Source of the DNA: UBA11996 sp964394975 | Lineage (GTDB): Bacteria > Chloroflexota > Dehalococcoidia > Lucifugimonadales > UBA826 | Direction: 5' to 3' | Assembly (NCBI GenBank): GCA_964394975.1 | Contig: CAYMZR010000068.1 | Location: 1 to 11,659 of the forward strand | Length of the DNA: 11,659 nt | Made by a program: the position numbers and the translations under genes | Notes under the pieces: model-generated | What the model saw: only the letters and a program-made list of their open reading frames with translations | Database searches by the model: none | What the model was told of the DNA's origin: nothing | In this document: positions 1 to 6,239 of the stretch, piece by piece | Position numbering within the stretch: the first letter of the stretch is position 1 | Layout of the letters: each line of letters starts with the position of its first letter

Positions 1-85
1 TGTGGTTTTCCAAGTATGGAATTGTATCAAACCAATCTTCTGTCTGTGGTTTTACATCCCTATCTATGGACTGACTGATACAATT
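1..85. other. left-edge open frames, possible end of a neighbouring gene
   Basis: Both strands are open here and I cannot decide between them. On the plus strand, frame 1 is open from the window edge to TGA at 76-78, which would be the last 25 residues of a gene ending with LSVVLHPYLWTD. On the minus strand, a frame open from about 85 to the edge reads QSIDRDVKPQTEDWFDTIPY, with a composition more like a soluble protein, but it has no good ATG, GTG or TTG start apart from a TTG near the edge. One of the two is probably a fragment of the neighbouring gene. Bases 86-143 hold no recognisable gene; they are AT-rich and presumably contain the leader of the lipoprotein gene that follows. Confidence 0.25.
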
Positions 86-143
86 TTATGACTTTAACTT
101 ATATGAGTGTCGCGATCTTCGTACGAATAAATTTGTGTTAAAT

Positions 144-1415
144 ATGAAAATTTTTCGCCTACTCCTTATAAAATTGATCCTCCTATTAATAATGACTTTG
201 ATAGCTTGCGATAAAAGCAGCTCAATTCAATCTAGTACTGAACAATCCTCATCAAATCCTGAAATTGCACCTGCTAGTACCGCAACGAAAGTTGACATCA
301 GTCTTGTCGATGAAAGGTTGGCCGACCCTAAAGACATTACCGACAGAAAGGCTGTATCAAATCCTACACCTACACCTGTCACTGTTCCCATGCAATTCGA
401 AAATTCTGGTCCGTGGATAAATCCCAGCCCCTTTACATCTGAAGGGCAACAAAACGGAGTGGTTTTAGTAGACTTTTGGACATACAGCTGTGTTAATTGC
501 ATTCGAACCCTACCTCACCTAAAAGAATGGCACTCAAAATACGAAGACCAAGGATTGACTATTATTGGTGTTCATAGTCCCGAATTTGAATTTGAAAAAA
601 TCCCAGAGAATGTCTCAATTGCGGTAAAAGAATTTGGAATAGAATACCCAGTTGTTTTAGACAACGATTTAAAAATATGGAAATCGTTCAGTAATCGATA
701 TTGGCCAGCAAAATATCTTCTAGATAAAGATGGGATAATCCGATACACACACTTTGGGGAAGGACAATACCAAGAAACTGAATCTGCAATCCGTATGTTG
801 CTAACAGAAACTGGCGTTGAGTCATCTATGTTACCTGAAATTAGTATTGCCCTAACATCGCCGGAATCATCTGAAATTCCAAGAAGCCAACAAACGATGG
901 AATTATATTTGGGAACTGATAGAAATTACGCGTTTAATCTTTTCCAGCAGCCATATATAGGAAATGAACAATATTATGAAAATATTCGCTCCAATGATTG
1001 GCAAAAAGAAGCCAATTTTAAGAAGCCTTCACGAAGGAAAAAAGACAGAATATATCTAACTGGTTTGTGGCTGAAAGAAAAGGAAAGTATTCTTCATGGT
1101 CGAAATACCGATGACTATACTGATTTTATCTCTCTTATATTTTCAGCCACTGAAGTGAATGTGGTCTTGGGAAAGTATAACGAACCTTACAAAGTTATGA
1201 TCACATTGGAAAATAATCCTTTAAAACAATCAGAGGCAGGTACGGACGTGGATTTTGACCAATCAGGTAACAGTTTTATTTTGGTCAATGACTCCAAGAT
1301 GTATAACATCATCAAACTCAAAACATTTGATACTCGTGATTTGAAATTAAGTTCCAATTCAATAGGGTTTTCTGTGTACTCATTTACATTTGGCTCAGAC
1401 CCTAGAAAACAGTAA
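144..1415 (+). CDS. Thioredoxin-fold lipoprotein, DipZ C-terminal-like
   Basis: This is a 423-residue exported lipoprotein with a thiol-disulfide redox domain. Residues 1-22 form a lipoprotein signal: a basic start, a leucine-rich core, and lipobox LIAC with Cys22 as the lipid site. A Ser/Thr/Pro-rich linker runs to about residue 80. A TlpA/ResA-type thioredoxin domain follows at about 85-225, with the strand LVDFWTYSCVNC placing the redox pair at Cys116 and Cys119, and a probable cis-proline in YWPAKYLLDKDG (Pro188). Residues about 250-420 form a beta-rich domain starting ELYLGTDRNYAF. Thioredoxin plus this domain is the arrangement of the extracytoplasmic part of mycobacterial DipZ, but the CcdA-like membrane half is absent. 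An in-frame GTG at 135 would add three residues; the ATG is preferred because it gives a standard signal peptide. No clear Shine-Dalgarno is visible. It is probably co-transcribed with the lipoprotein five bases downstream. Its redox partner is not in the window. Confidence 0.85.
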   Translation: MKIFRLLLIKLILLLIMTLIACDKSSSIQSSTEQSSSNPEIAPASTATKVDISLVDERLADPKDITDRKAVSNPTPTPVTVPMQFENSGPWINPSPFTSEGQQNGVVLVDFWTYSCVNCIRTLPHLKEWHSKYEDQGLTIIGVHSPEFEFEKIPENVSIAVKEFGIEYPVVLDNDLKIWKSFSNRYWPAKYLLDKDGIIRYTHFGEGQYQETESAIRMLLTETGVESSMLPEISIALTSPESSEIPRSQQTMELYLGTDRNYAFNLFQQPYIGNEQYYENIRSNDWQKEANFKKPSRRKKDRIYLTGLWLKEKESILHGRNTDDYTDFISLIFSATEVNVVLGKYNEPYKVMITLENNPLKQSEAGTDVDFDQSGNSFILVNDSKMYNIIKLKTFDTRDLKLSSNSIGFSVYSFTFGSDPRKQ

Positions 1416-1419
1416 CTCC

Positions 1420-2343
1420 ATGACTCACGGCAAGGGTCTTTCCTTTCTCTTGGTTGTTATAGGCCTAATCGGCTTTCTTATGTCCTGCAGTAACTCAGGG
1501 ATAGTTTTATACGAACATCCACTTAAAGGCCCACTATCAGAGCATGGGAATCAGGTCATTTTAGCAACTACAGACCTAAGCATAGGAGAAAATCGATTCT
1601 CCTTTCTGGTTTTATCCCAAACAGGTTTCATCAAAACTAAGTATGCAGAAGTTGTATTTTACCCACCTTTGAGTAAGTCCAATCCAATAAAAAATACTGT
1701 CCCATTTATATATTGGGGTGAAGTAGACAGAGGTTCTTTTGTCACTCATGTGAATTTCCCATACGAAGGAAAATGGGATCTCGTCGTTAATTTAATCGAC
1801 GACGATAAGAAAATATCAATGAAGTCGTCCTTTCCAGTGCAGAAAACAAGTATAGCCCCTGGTAAAGGTGAGAAAGCACCAAGATCTAAAAATAAAACTT
1901 TGTCTAATGTTGACGATATGAAAGAATTATCGACGGGTGATTTAATAGAACCTGAACTTTACAGATACTCAATTGATGAAAGTATCAAAAGTGGAAGACC
2001 TACAGTGCTTACTTTTTCCAGTCCGGCATTTTGCAAAGATGAAACGTGTGGACCGCAAGTACGGGTTCTCGCTGAATTGCACAAACATAAAAGCGATTCA
2101 GCTAACTTCATTCACGTAGAAATTTATGATAATCCTGTTGAGTTGCAAAACGGTTCTCAGGCAGGAATATACTCAGAACCATTCAACAAATGGGATTTGC
2201 CTAGCTCTGAATGGACGTTCATCATAAGCTGTTCAGGAGAAATCTCTGCGAGATATCAAGGGTTTGTGTCAATTGCAGAGCTTGATGAAGCTTTAATGGC
2301 TTCACTGCTTGCACACCAATTTAATCCGTCCTGCTCTCCCTAG
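1420..2343 (+). CDS. Lipoprotein with FixH/YtkA-like and CX4C thioredoxin-like domains
   Basis: This is a 307-residue predicted lipoprotein without a confident named family. The signal is MTHGKGLSFLLVVIGLIGFL followed by MSC, with Cys23 as the likely lipid site. Residues about 40-140 are beta-rich (GENRFSFLVLSQTGF, then VTHVNFPYEGKWDLVVNLI) and resemble FixH/YtkA-like immunoglobulin-type domains. After a basic linker, residues about 185-300 look like a thioredoxin fold: PTVLTFSSPAFCKDETCGPQ places cysteines 205 and 210 in a CX4C spacing instead of CXXC, and PSSEWTFIISCSGEI would be the strand after the cis-proline loop. The start is the ATG five bases after the upstream stop; a TTG at 1390 inside the upstream gene would put ten residues ahead of the signal and is less likely. 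Tight spacing to the DipZ-like lipoprotein implies a shared transcript and related roles, possibly in cofactor or disulfide handling outside the cell. That role is inference. Confidence 0.7.
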   Translation: MTHGKGLSFLLVVIGLIGFLMSCSNSGIVLYEHPLKGPLSEHGNQVILATTDLSIGENRFSFLVLSQTGFIKTKYAEVVFYPPLSKSNPIKNTVPFIYWGEVDRGSFVTHVNFPYEGKWDLVVNLIDDDKKISMKSSFPVQKTSIAPGKGEKAPRSKNKTLSNVDDMKELSTGDLIEPELYRYSIDESIKSGRPTVLTFSSPAFCKDETCGPQVRVLAELHKHKSDSANFIHVEIYDNPVELQNGSQAGIYSEPFNKWDLPSSEWTFIISCSGEISARYQGFVSIAELDEALMASLLAHQFNPSCSP

Positions 2344-2402
2344 CTGACCCTCTAGAAGCAAGGACACCGGGCATCGAAGCTTGTATTTTACAGGTACACG
2401 TC

Positions 2403-2418
2403 AAACGGTATGCCGTTT
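2403..2418. terminator. weak hairpin between convergent genes
   Basis: The arms AAACGG and CCGTTT flank a 4-base loop, giving a six-pair stem in the 128-bp gap between the convergent lipoprotein genes. A second small stem (TAGGA and TCCTA) lies about 25 bases further right. Neither is followed by a T-run on either strand, so a role as a bidirectional terminator rests mainly on position. The rest of the 2344-2471 gap shows no gene. Confidence 0.25.
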
Positions 2419-2471
2419 AAGACTGTGAGTAGCTAGGATGCTTTCCTACCAGTACAAAAAACTTACTGAAT

Positions 2472-3917
2472 TTATCTTCCTAAGCGTTTCCCCATCGATG
2501 AGTTATTGAATTGGGTCCTAAGCGTATCTCCAAGCTCAACCCAAGCAGCATCAGGCGTATCTGACAATGTATCAGGATTGTCAATGAACCCCTGCAATTC
2601 ATCATCCGCTATATTAAATGCAACTCTAATTTCTTCACGAGTCTGACCTGATACCACAGCAGAATTATGGATTAAAGCAATAACCATCAAATCATGGGCA
2701 GCCCAGTTGCCAGCCTGGTTATTTGGTGGTCCCATGCTAGTCTTATCAACTCCAGAATGCCAAAGACCCATAGCATGTCCAAACTCATGGGTTAAGGTGT
2801 GTCTGGATCCCATTTGTTGGTCTGATACACGAATGAAACCCCACCCTGTCGCAAGGTTCCCCGAACCCCACTGATCCGAAAATCCACCAGATGGTCCGGA
2901 TGTATTGCAATACTGGTCAATAGTCTCATTTATGAACTCAGTGCATGAAAGCAAGTGTATCGGCAACGTGACTTCTGAAATGTTATTTGCCCAAGCTATA
3001 TCTAAATCAGGAGCTACGACTGCCAGGACTTCAATGTAATCCCGCATTGTTTCATAGTCATCAGATTTGACGTCCCCAAAAAGACCAACCCTCAGAGTAG
3101 CCGGAGGCTTCTTTACAAAATAACCTTCAGCATTATTTACACGGACTTCTCCATAATTATCGTCATAGTTACTCTGCGATGTAGCTAAGAATAAACCCTG
3201 AGCCGTAGATGATGGTATTGAAAATGGCTTGTATTTGTCCGTGTCCGGGATAGCGTTGCCGGGTATAGACAATGCCGCGCTTGGATAAAAATCATCGCTA
3301 CGGGTAAATTGTTCAGTTATTGTAGTTGAACATGAATTACCATCTGATCCTTTCCCTGATACAGCTATGTTTAGATCCAACTTGAATGGCGTTTTCCCCG
3401 CAGGTATAGCCACGACATGTATTCCTTTATTTATATCAAGTCCTATCCTGGTATATTCATGGAAAGCAAAGCCTAAAGATTGATTTTTAAGATTAGAATG
3501 TGTCTGCCCAGCCATAGCAGGCAAGAAATCCAGATTTAAATTCACAACAGACTTGCTTCCTGGAGTTTCAGTCGATGAAAGAAACAGTGAGCCGTTATCA
3601 ATCGCATAACTTGAATCCCAACCACATGCCGAGAAACTAGTAAAAAGGTCAGCGCTCGGAAGAGGAATAGGGGTCGCAGTCGGTGGCACGGACGTGGCAG
3701 TCGGTGGCACGGACGTGGCAGTCGGTGGTACTGACGTGGCAGTCGGTGGCACGGACGTGGCAGTCGGTGGTACTGACGTGGCAGCCGGTGGTACTGATGT
3801 CGCAGCCGGTGGTATAGCAGCTACAACTTGGGGCTCTACGGATTCAGAGCTACAACCTACTATCCAAAGAGATAGTGACAACAAACCTATCAGAAAAAAA
3901 TAACGGTTCCGTCGCAT
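2472..3917 (-). CDS. Metzincin-type zinc metalloprotease lipoprotein with PPTATSV stalk
   Basis: This is a 481-residue predicted surface-anchored protease. The signal MRRNRYFFLIGLLSLSLW leads to IVGC, with Cys22 as the lipid site. Residues about 35-83 are a stalk of seven-residue repeats of the VPPTATS type, a linker style common in Chloroflexota exported proteins. A domain of unknown fold at about 90-270 contains several cysteines (residues 98, 196) and gives no family match by eye. The catalytic region is near the C terminus: HTLTHEFGHAMGLWHSG supplies the metzincin zinc motif HEXXHXXGXXH at 377-387, with Glu378 as the general base, and Met395 in DKTSMGPP is a good Met-turn candidate. The spacing most resembles matrixins. 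An ATG at 3938 would add seven residues before the basic start; 3917 gives a more typical signal peptide and leaves room for the promoter candidate at 3948-3977. The substrate is unknown. Confidence 0.8.
   Translation of the reverse strand: MRRNRYFFLIGLLSLSLWIVGCSSESVEPQVVAAIPPAATSVPPAATSVPPTATSVPPTATSVPPTATSVPPTATSVPPTATPIPLPSADLFTSFSACGWDSSYAIDNGSLFLSSTETPGSKSVVNLNLDFLPAMAGQTHSNLKNQSLGFAFHEYTRIGLDINKGIHVVAIPAGKTPFKLDLNIAVSGKGSDGNSCSTTITEQFTRSDDFYPSAALSIPGNAIPDTDKYKPFSIPSSTAQGLFLATSQSNYDDNYGEVRVNNAEGYFVKKPPATLRVGLFGDVKSDDYETMRDYIEVLAVVAPDLDIAWANNISEVTLPIHLLSCTEFINETIDQYCNTSGPSGGFSDQWGSGNLATGWGFIRVSDQQMGSRHTLTHEFGHAMGLWHSGVDKTSMGPPNNQAGNWAAHDLMVIALIHNSAVVSGQTREEIRVAFNIADDELQGFIDNPDTLSDTPDAAWVELGDTLRTQFNNSSMGKRLGR
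3673..3819. repeat. seven 21-bp tandem repeats encoding the lipoprotein stalk
   Basis: Seven in-frame 21-bp units start at 3673, 3694, 3715, 3736, 3757, 3778 and 3799, each encoding seven residues of the VPPTATS type on the minus strand. Units 3694 and 3736 are identical, and units 3715 and 3757 are identical, so 3694-3735 is repeated exactly at 3736-3777. Units at the 5' end of the gene (3778, 3799) encode PPAATS and are more divergent. The length keeps frame, so copy-number change would lengthen or shorten the stalk without breaking the protein. Confidence 0.92.
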
Positions 3918-3947
3918 GATCACACTTACACATCTCATTAATACTAA

Positions 3948-3977
3948 TTTATAATAATTTCTGCCCTACCATACCAA
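3948..3977 (-). promoter_or_regulatory. candidate promoter for the metalloprotease lipoprotein
   Basis: Read on the minus strand, TTGGTA (3972-3977) and TATAAA (3948-3953) are separated by 18 bases. Transcription would begin near 3941, about 24 bases before the ATG at 3917 but only about three before the alternative ATG at 3938. The hexamers are imperfect and the region is AT-rich, so chance matches are possible. Confidence 0.3.
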
Positions 3978-4024
3978 TAGGTGATTAATAGAGTCAAAAA
4001 TAACTATTGACAGCTAGACGGTAG

Positions 4025-4053
4025 TAATGCTGCTCAGCACCTGAGCAGTATTA
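4025..4053. promoter_or_regulatory. 29-bp near-perfect palindrome in a divergent intergenic region
   Basis: The arms TAATGCTGCTCAG (4025-4037) and CTGAGCAGTATTA (4041-4053) surround the centre CAC. Twelve of thirteen positions are perfectly complementary and the remaining one is a G:T pair. No T-run follows on either strand, so it does not look like an intrinsic terminator. It lies between the divergent protease and epimerase genes, about 40 bases upstream of the candidate promoter of the latter, so it could be an operator for a dimeric regulator. A perfect TTGACA hexamer at 4007-4012 lies just left of it, but no fitting -10 box follows. Confidence 0.5.
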
Positions 4054-4091
4054 AAAATGGTGTGCACTCATCAAAAGTTATAACTGAAAAT

Positions 4092-4120
4092 TTGATAACC
4101 CCTTTGTGTTACTACAAAAT
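4092..4120 (+). promoter_or_regulatory. candidate promoter for the uronate-dehydrogenase-like gene
   Basis: TTGATA (4092-4097, five of six consensus bases) and CAAAAT (4115-4120, four of six) are separated by 17 bases. This predicts a start near 4127 and a leader of about 40 bases. The leader holds the ribosome binding site GTGGAG at 4154-4159, eight bases before the ATG at 4168. Confidence 0.4.
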
Positions 4121-4167
4121 GTGTTATTAATATTTATCCTTAATTTTCCTTACGTGGAGCCTAAGTA

Positions 4168-5097
4168 ATGTCACAAGATATAGAAAAGGTCCTTATAACC
4201 GGGGCTACGGGGTATGTTGCAGACCAAATGCTCGCCTTTATGAAAGAACAGTATGAGACAGTTCTAGTAGATACCAGAGAATTAAACAGACGCGGAGAAC
4301 CCATAGAAGGGGTAAACATCGTAGACCTGATAGATCCTGACAGGGACAAATACTCTCATCTTTTCGAAGGAGTCGATGCCGTAATACACCTTGCTTACAA
4401 AAGACGATCAGGAGATCCACTAGATCATTTCAATGACGAAAAACAAAACGTAGAAATGGCATACAACGTCTTTAGATCCTCCTATGATGCCGGTGTCCAG
4501 AGAGTTGTAATGGCAAGTTCAAACCATGCAGCGGACTGGTACGAACATGCCTTAATACACAACGGAGATTTGGATGTAGTAAGACCCTATGATCTGCCGC
4601 TGTCAGATAATTTTTATGGGTGGGCAAAAGCGACCTATGAACATATGGGCTTCTTGTTCGCGAGTGGAGGTATGGGAGAAGGAGGTGATGGGGCCTCTAG
4701 TAATGCTGCAACTGGAAACCTTCTTGCGGGAAATCTAAACACTAGTCGGAAAATGGGTGTCGTCATGGTGAGAATCGGAGCTCCTCGTGATATCGAAACA
4801 GAGATGTACAGAGGAAAACAGGCTGCCTACAAAAGAGATCTTGGCGCTTATATAAGTCCTAGAGACATCACACAACTCTTTCACAAAGCCATGGAAACCA
4901 AAAATATAGATAATGAATATGGAGTTCCCTGGCAGGTGGTTTACGGTATAAGCAACAACACTCGGGCTTTTTGGTCCCTTACTAGCGCTAGGAAAGTATT
5001 GGATTACGAACCTGAAGACGACTCTGAAATTACATTTAGATCTGGAATCAACGAGATCCTTAACGATTCAGGTAGAGTGGGCCCTATAGACGCTTAA
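4168..5097 (+). CDS. NAD-dependent epimerase/dehydratase family protein, uronate dehydrogenase-like
   Basis: This is a 309-residue extended SDR, presumably cytoplasmic. The Rossmann motif TGATGYVA (residues 11-18) binds NAD(P). Asp35 near the end of the second strand (VLVDTRE) favours NAD. The active site is Ser117/Ser118 in VVMASSNHAADWY and YGWAK with Tyr150 and Lys154. SSNH after the fourth strand, AYISPRDITQLF at 227-238 and VVYGISNNTRAFW at 257-269 are hallmarks shared with uronate dehydrogenases, which oxidise galacturonate or glucuronate to aldarolactones. It is about 45 residues longer than typical uronate dehydrogenases, largely because of a Gly/Ser/Asn-rich insertion at about 165-195 between the catalytic Tyr/Lys and the VVMVRIGAP strand. 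Substrate identity is therefore uncertain. The start is supported by GTGGAG eight bases upstream. Its 3' end overlaps the convergent dehydrogenase gene by 14 bases. Confidence 0.85.
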   Translation: MSQDIEKVLITGATGYVADQMLAFMKEQYETVLVDTRELNRRGEPIEGVNIVDLIDPDRDKYSHLFEGVDAVIHLAYKRRSGDPLDHFNDEKQNVEMAYNVFRSSYDAGVQRVVMASSNHAADWYEHALIHNGDLDVVRPYDLPLSDNFYGWAKATYEHMGFLFASGGMGEGGDGASSNAATGNLLAGNLNTSRKMGVVMVRIGAPRDIETEMYRGKQAAYKRDLGAYISPRDITQLFHKAMETKNIDNEYGVPWQVVYGISNNTRAFWSLTSARKVLDYEPEDDSEITFRSGINEILNDSGRVGPIDA

Positions 5098-6067
5098 ATA
5101 TTTGCCCTTCTAGATCTTTCCCATCAGAATATCTCTTGAGGTTTTCTACAGCAAAATCTGCTCGTTTCCGCATGGTGCCATCAGTACCTGCCACTGTATG
5201 AGGTTGCACTATCACATTGGGTAATTTATAGACCGGTAGATCAAATTCAGGAGGCTCTTTTGCAAATGCATCCAGTCCTGCACCGGCTATTTTTTTATCC
5301 CTGAGGGCATCGTATAAGGCATCCTCATCTATAAGACCACCTCGAGCAACATTAATCACATAGGATGTAGGTTTTAAAAGACCAACCCTTCTCTTATCGA
5401 TTATGTGTTTCGTATCTTCAGTTAAATGGAGATGCACAGACAAAAAATCACAAGCCTCTATGGCCTCATCAAGATCTTCGGATCCTCCCAGGAAATGAGG
5501 CTGTATCTCATCTATGATTTCCTGTTCGATCGGCCGAACATCAATGGCATTGATTTTCATACCAAAAGCTTTAGCTCTACGTGCAAGTTGCTGCCCGCTA
5601 GCACCAAAACCCACAATTGTTAAAGTTCTACCTTCTACTTCAAGGCCATTGGCACTGAAAACCGTTCCAGCATAAAACTGATCAGCCGCATTTCCATAGT
5701 CATGAGCAAGCATGAGAATAAACATCATAGCCCCTTCTGCTAGGGACACACTGCTTAAATGGCCTGGGCAATGAGCAAGTATCATCCCTTTCGTAATAAT
5801 TCGCTCCACCTCGACATGATCTAAGCCATTTGTCTGAACCTGTATATATTTGATCCCTGCTTTTGCCGCAACATCCACTAATTCTGGTTCTATATTTCCT
5901 CCGAGGTCTACAATGACTTCCCTACCCGTCAACTGTGACATCGCATCTTTTGATCTATCAAATATTTCAGTGTCGAATTCTTTGAGCAAGATTTCAGGTA
6001 AGTACTGATGCCTCTCTTCGACGCTAACGATGGGGTGTGGCAAATATGAAACCTTCAATTTGCTCAT
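5084..6067 (-). CDS. D-isomer-specific 2-hydroxyacid dehydrogenase
   Basis: This 327-residue NAD-dependent oxidoreductase interconverts a 2-oxo acid and its D-2-hydroxy acid, and has the usual length for the family. The N-terminal catalytic half includes IQVQTNGLDHVEVE (75-88), matching the conserved NGxDxV segment. The nucleotide domain begins with LTIVGFGASGQQLARRA, giving GxGxxG at 153-158, and Asp176 at the end of the next strand indicates NAD rather than NADP. Catalytic residues are Arg242 in VINVARGGLIDE, Glu271 in FAKEPP and His290 in VQPHTVAGT. The last segment differs slightly from the common TPHIAGxT form, but the histidine is kept. The start is well supported by AGGAGGT at 6075-6081, seven bases before the ATG. 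The specific substrate (glyoxylate, phosphoglycerate or another 2-oxo acid) cannot be read. It lies convergent to the uronate-dehydrogenase-like gene and divergent from the amidohydrolase. Confidence 0.92.
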   Translation of the reverse strand: MSKLKVSYLPHPIVSVEERHQYLPEILLKEFDTEIFDRSKDAMSQLTGREVIVDLGGNIEPELVDVAAKAGIKYIQVQTNGLDHVEVERIITKGMILAHCPGHLSSVSLAEGAMMFILMLAHDYGNAADQFYAGTVFSANGLEVEGRTLTIVGFGASGQQLARRAKAFGMKINAIDVRPIEQEIIDEIQPHFLGGSEDLDEAIEACDFLSVHLHLTEDTKHIIDKRRVGLLKPTSYVINVARGGLIDEDALYDALRDKKIAGAGLDAFAKEPPEFDLPVYKLPNVIVQPHTVAGTDGTMRKRADFAVENLKRYSDGKDLEGQIFKRL

Positions 6068-6074
6068 CTGTCAT

Positions 6075-6081
6075 ACCTCCT
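6075..6081 (-). promoter_or_regulatory. strong Shine-Dalgarno of the hydroxyacid dehydrogenase
   Basis: AGGAGGT on the minus strand sits seven bases before the ATG at 6067. It is the best ribosome binding site in the window, and similar GAGGAG and GGAG sites precede other genes, so this genome uses anti-Shine-Dalgarno pairing for at least part of its genes. The rest of the 6068-6239 divergent gap contains an 8-bp AGGGCCCT palindrome near 6125 but no convincing promoter pair. Confidence 0.7.
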
Positions 6082-6239
6082 CAAAGTACCAATCAAAAAC
6101 AACATATTCATAAATTACCAAACAGGGCCCTATCGTACATAAAATCAAAAGCTCTAGCGAGATGACAAGTTGGTCTTATGCCGATATCCTACCCCCAATT
6201 AAGAGATCTACATTGATTGATAATTAAAAGGATGGTCAA

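Noticed and set aside
1390..1419. TTG start extending the second lipoprotein into the upstream gene
   Set aside because: It would add ten residues ahead of a signal peptide that begins properly at ATG 1420.
3694..3903. Plus-strand open frame of VGGTDVA repeats
   Set aside because: It is the antisense of the PPTATSV stalk repeats. The minus-strand reading has a lipoprotein signal and a protease domain, so the plus frame is a by-product of the tandem repeat.
4028..4045. Five-codon reading frame ATG CTG CTC AGC ACC TGA within the palindrome, as a leader peptide
   Set aside because: It has no ribosome binding site, no run of regulatory codons, and lies upstream of the best promoter candidate, so it is probably not transcribed as a leader.
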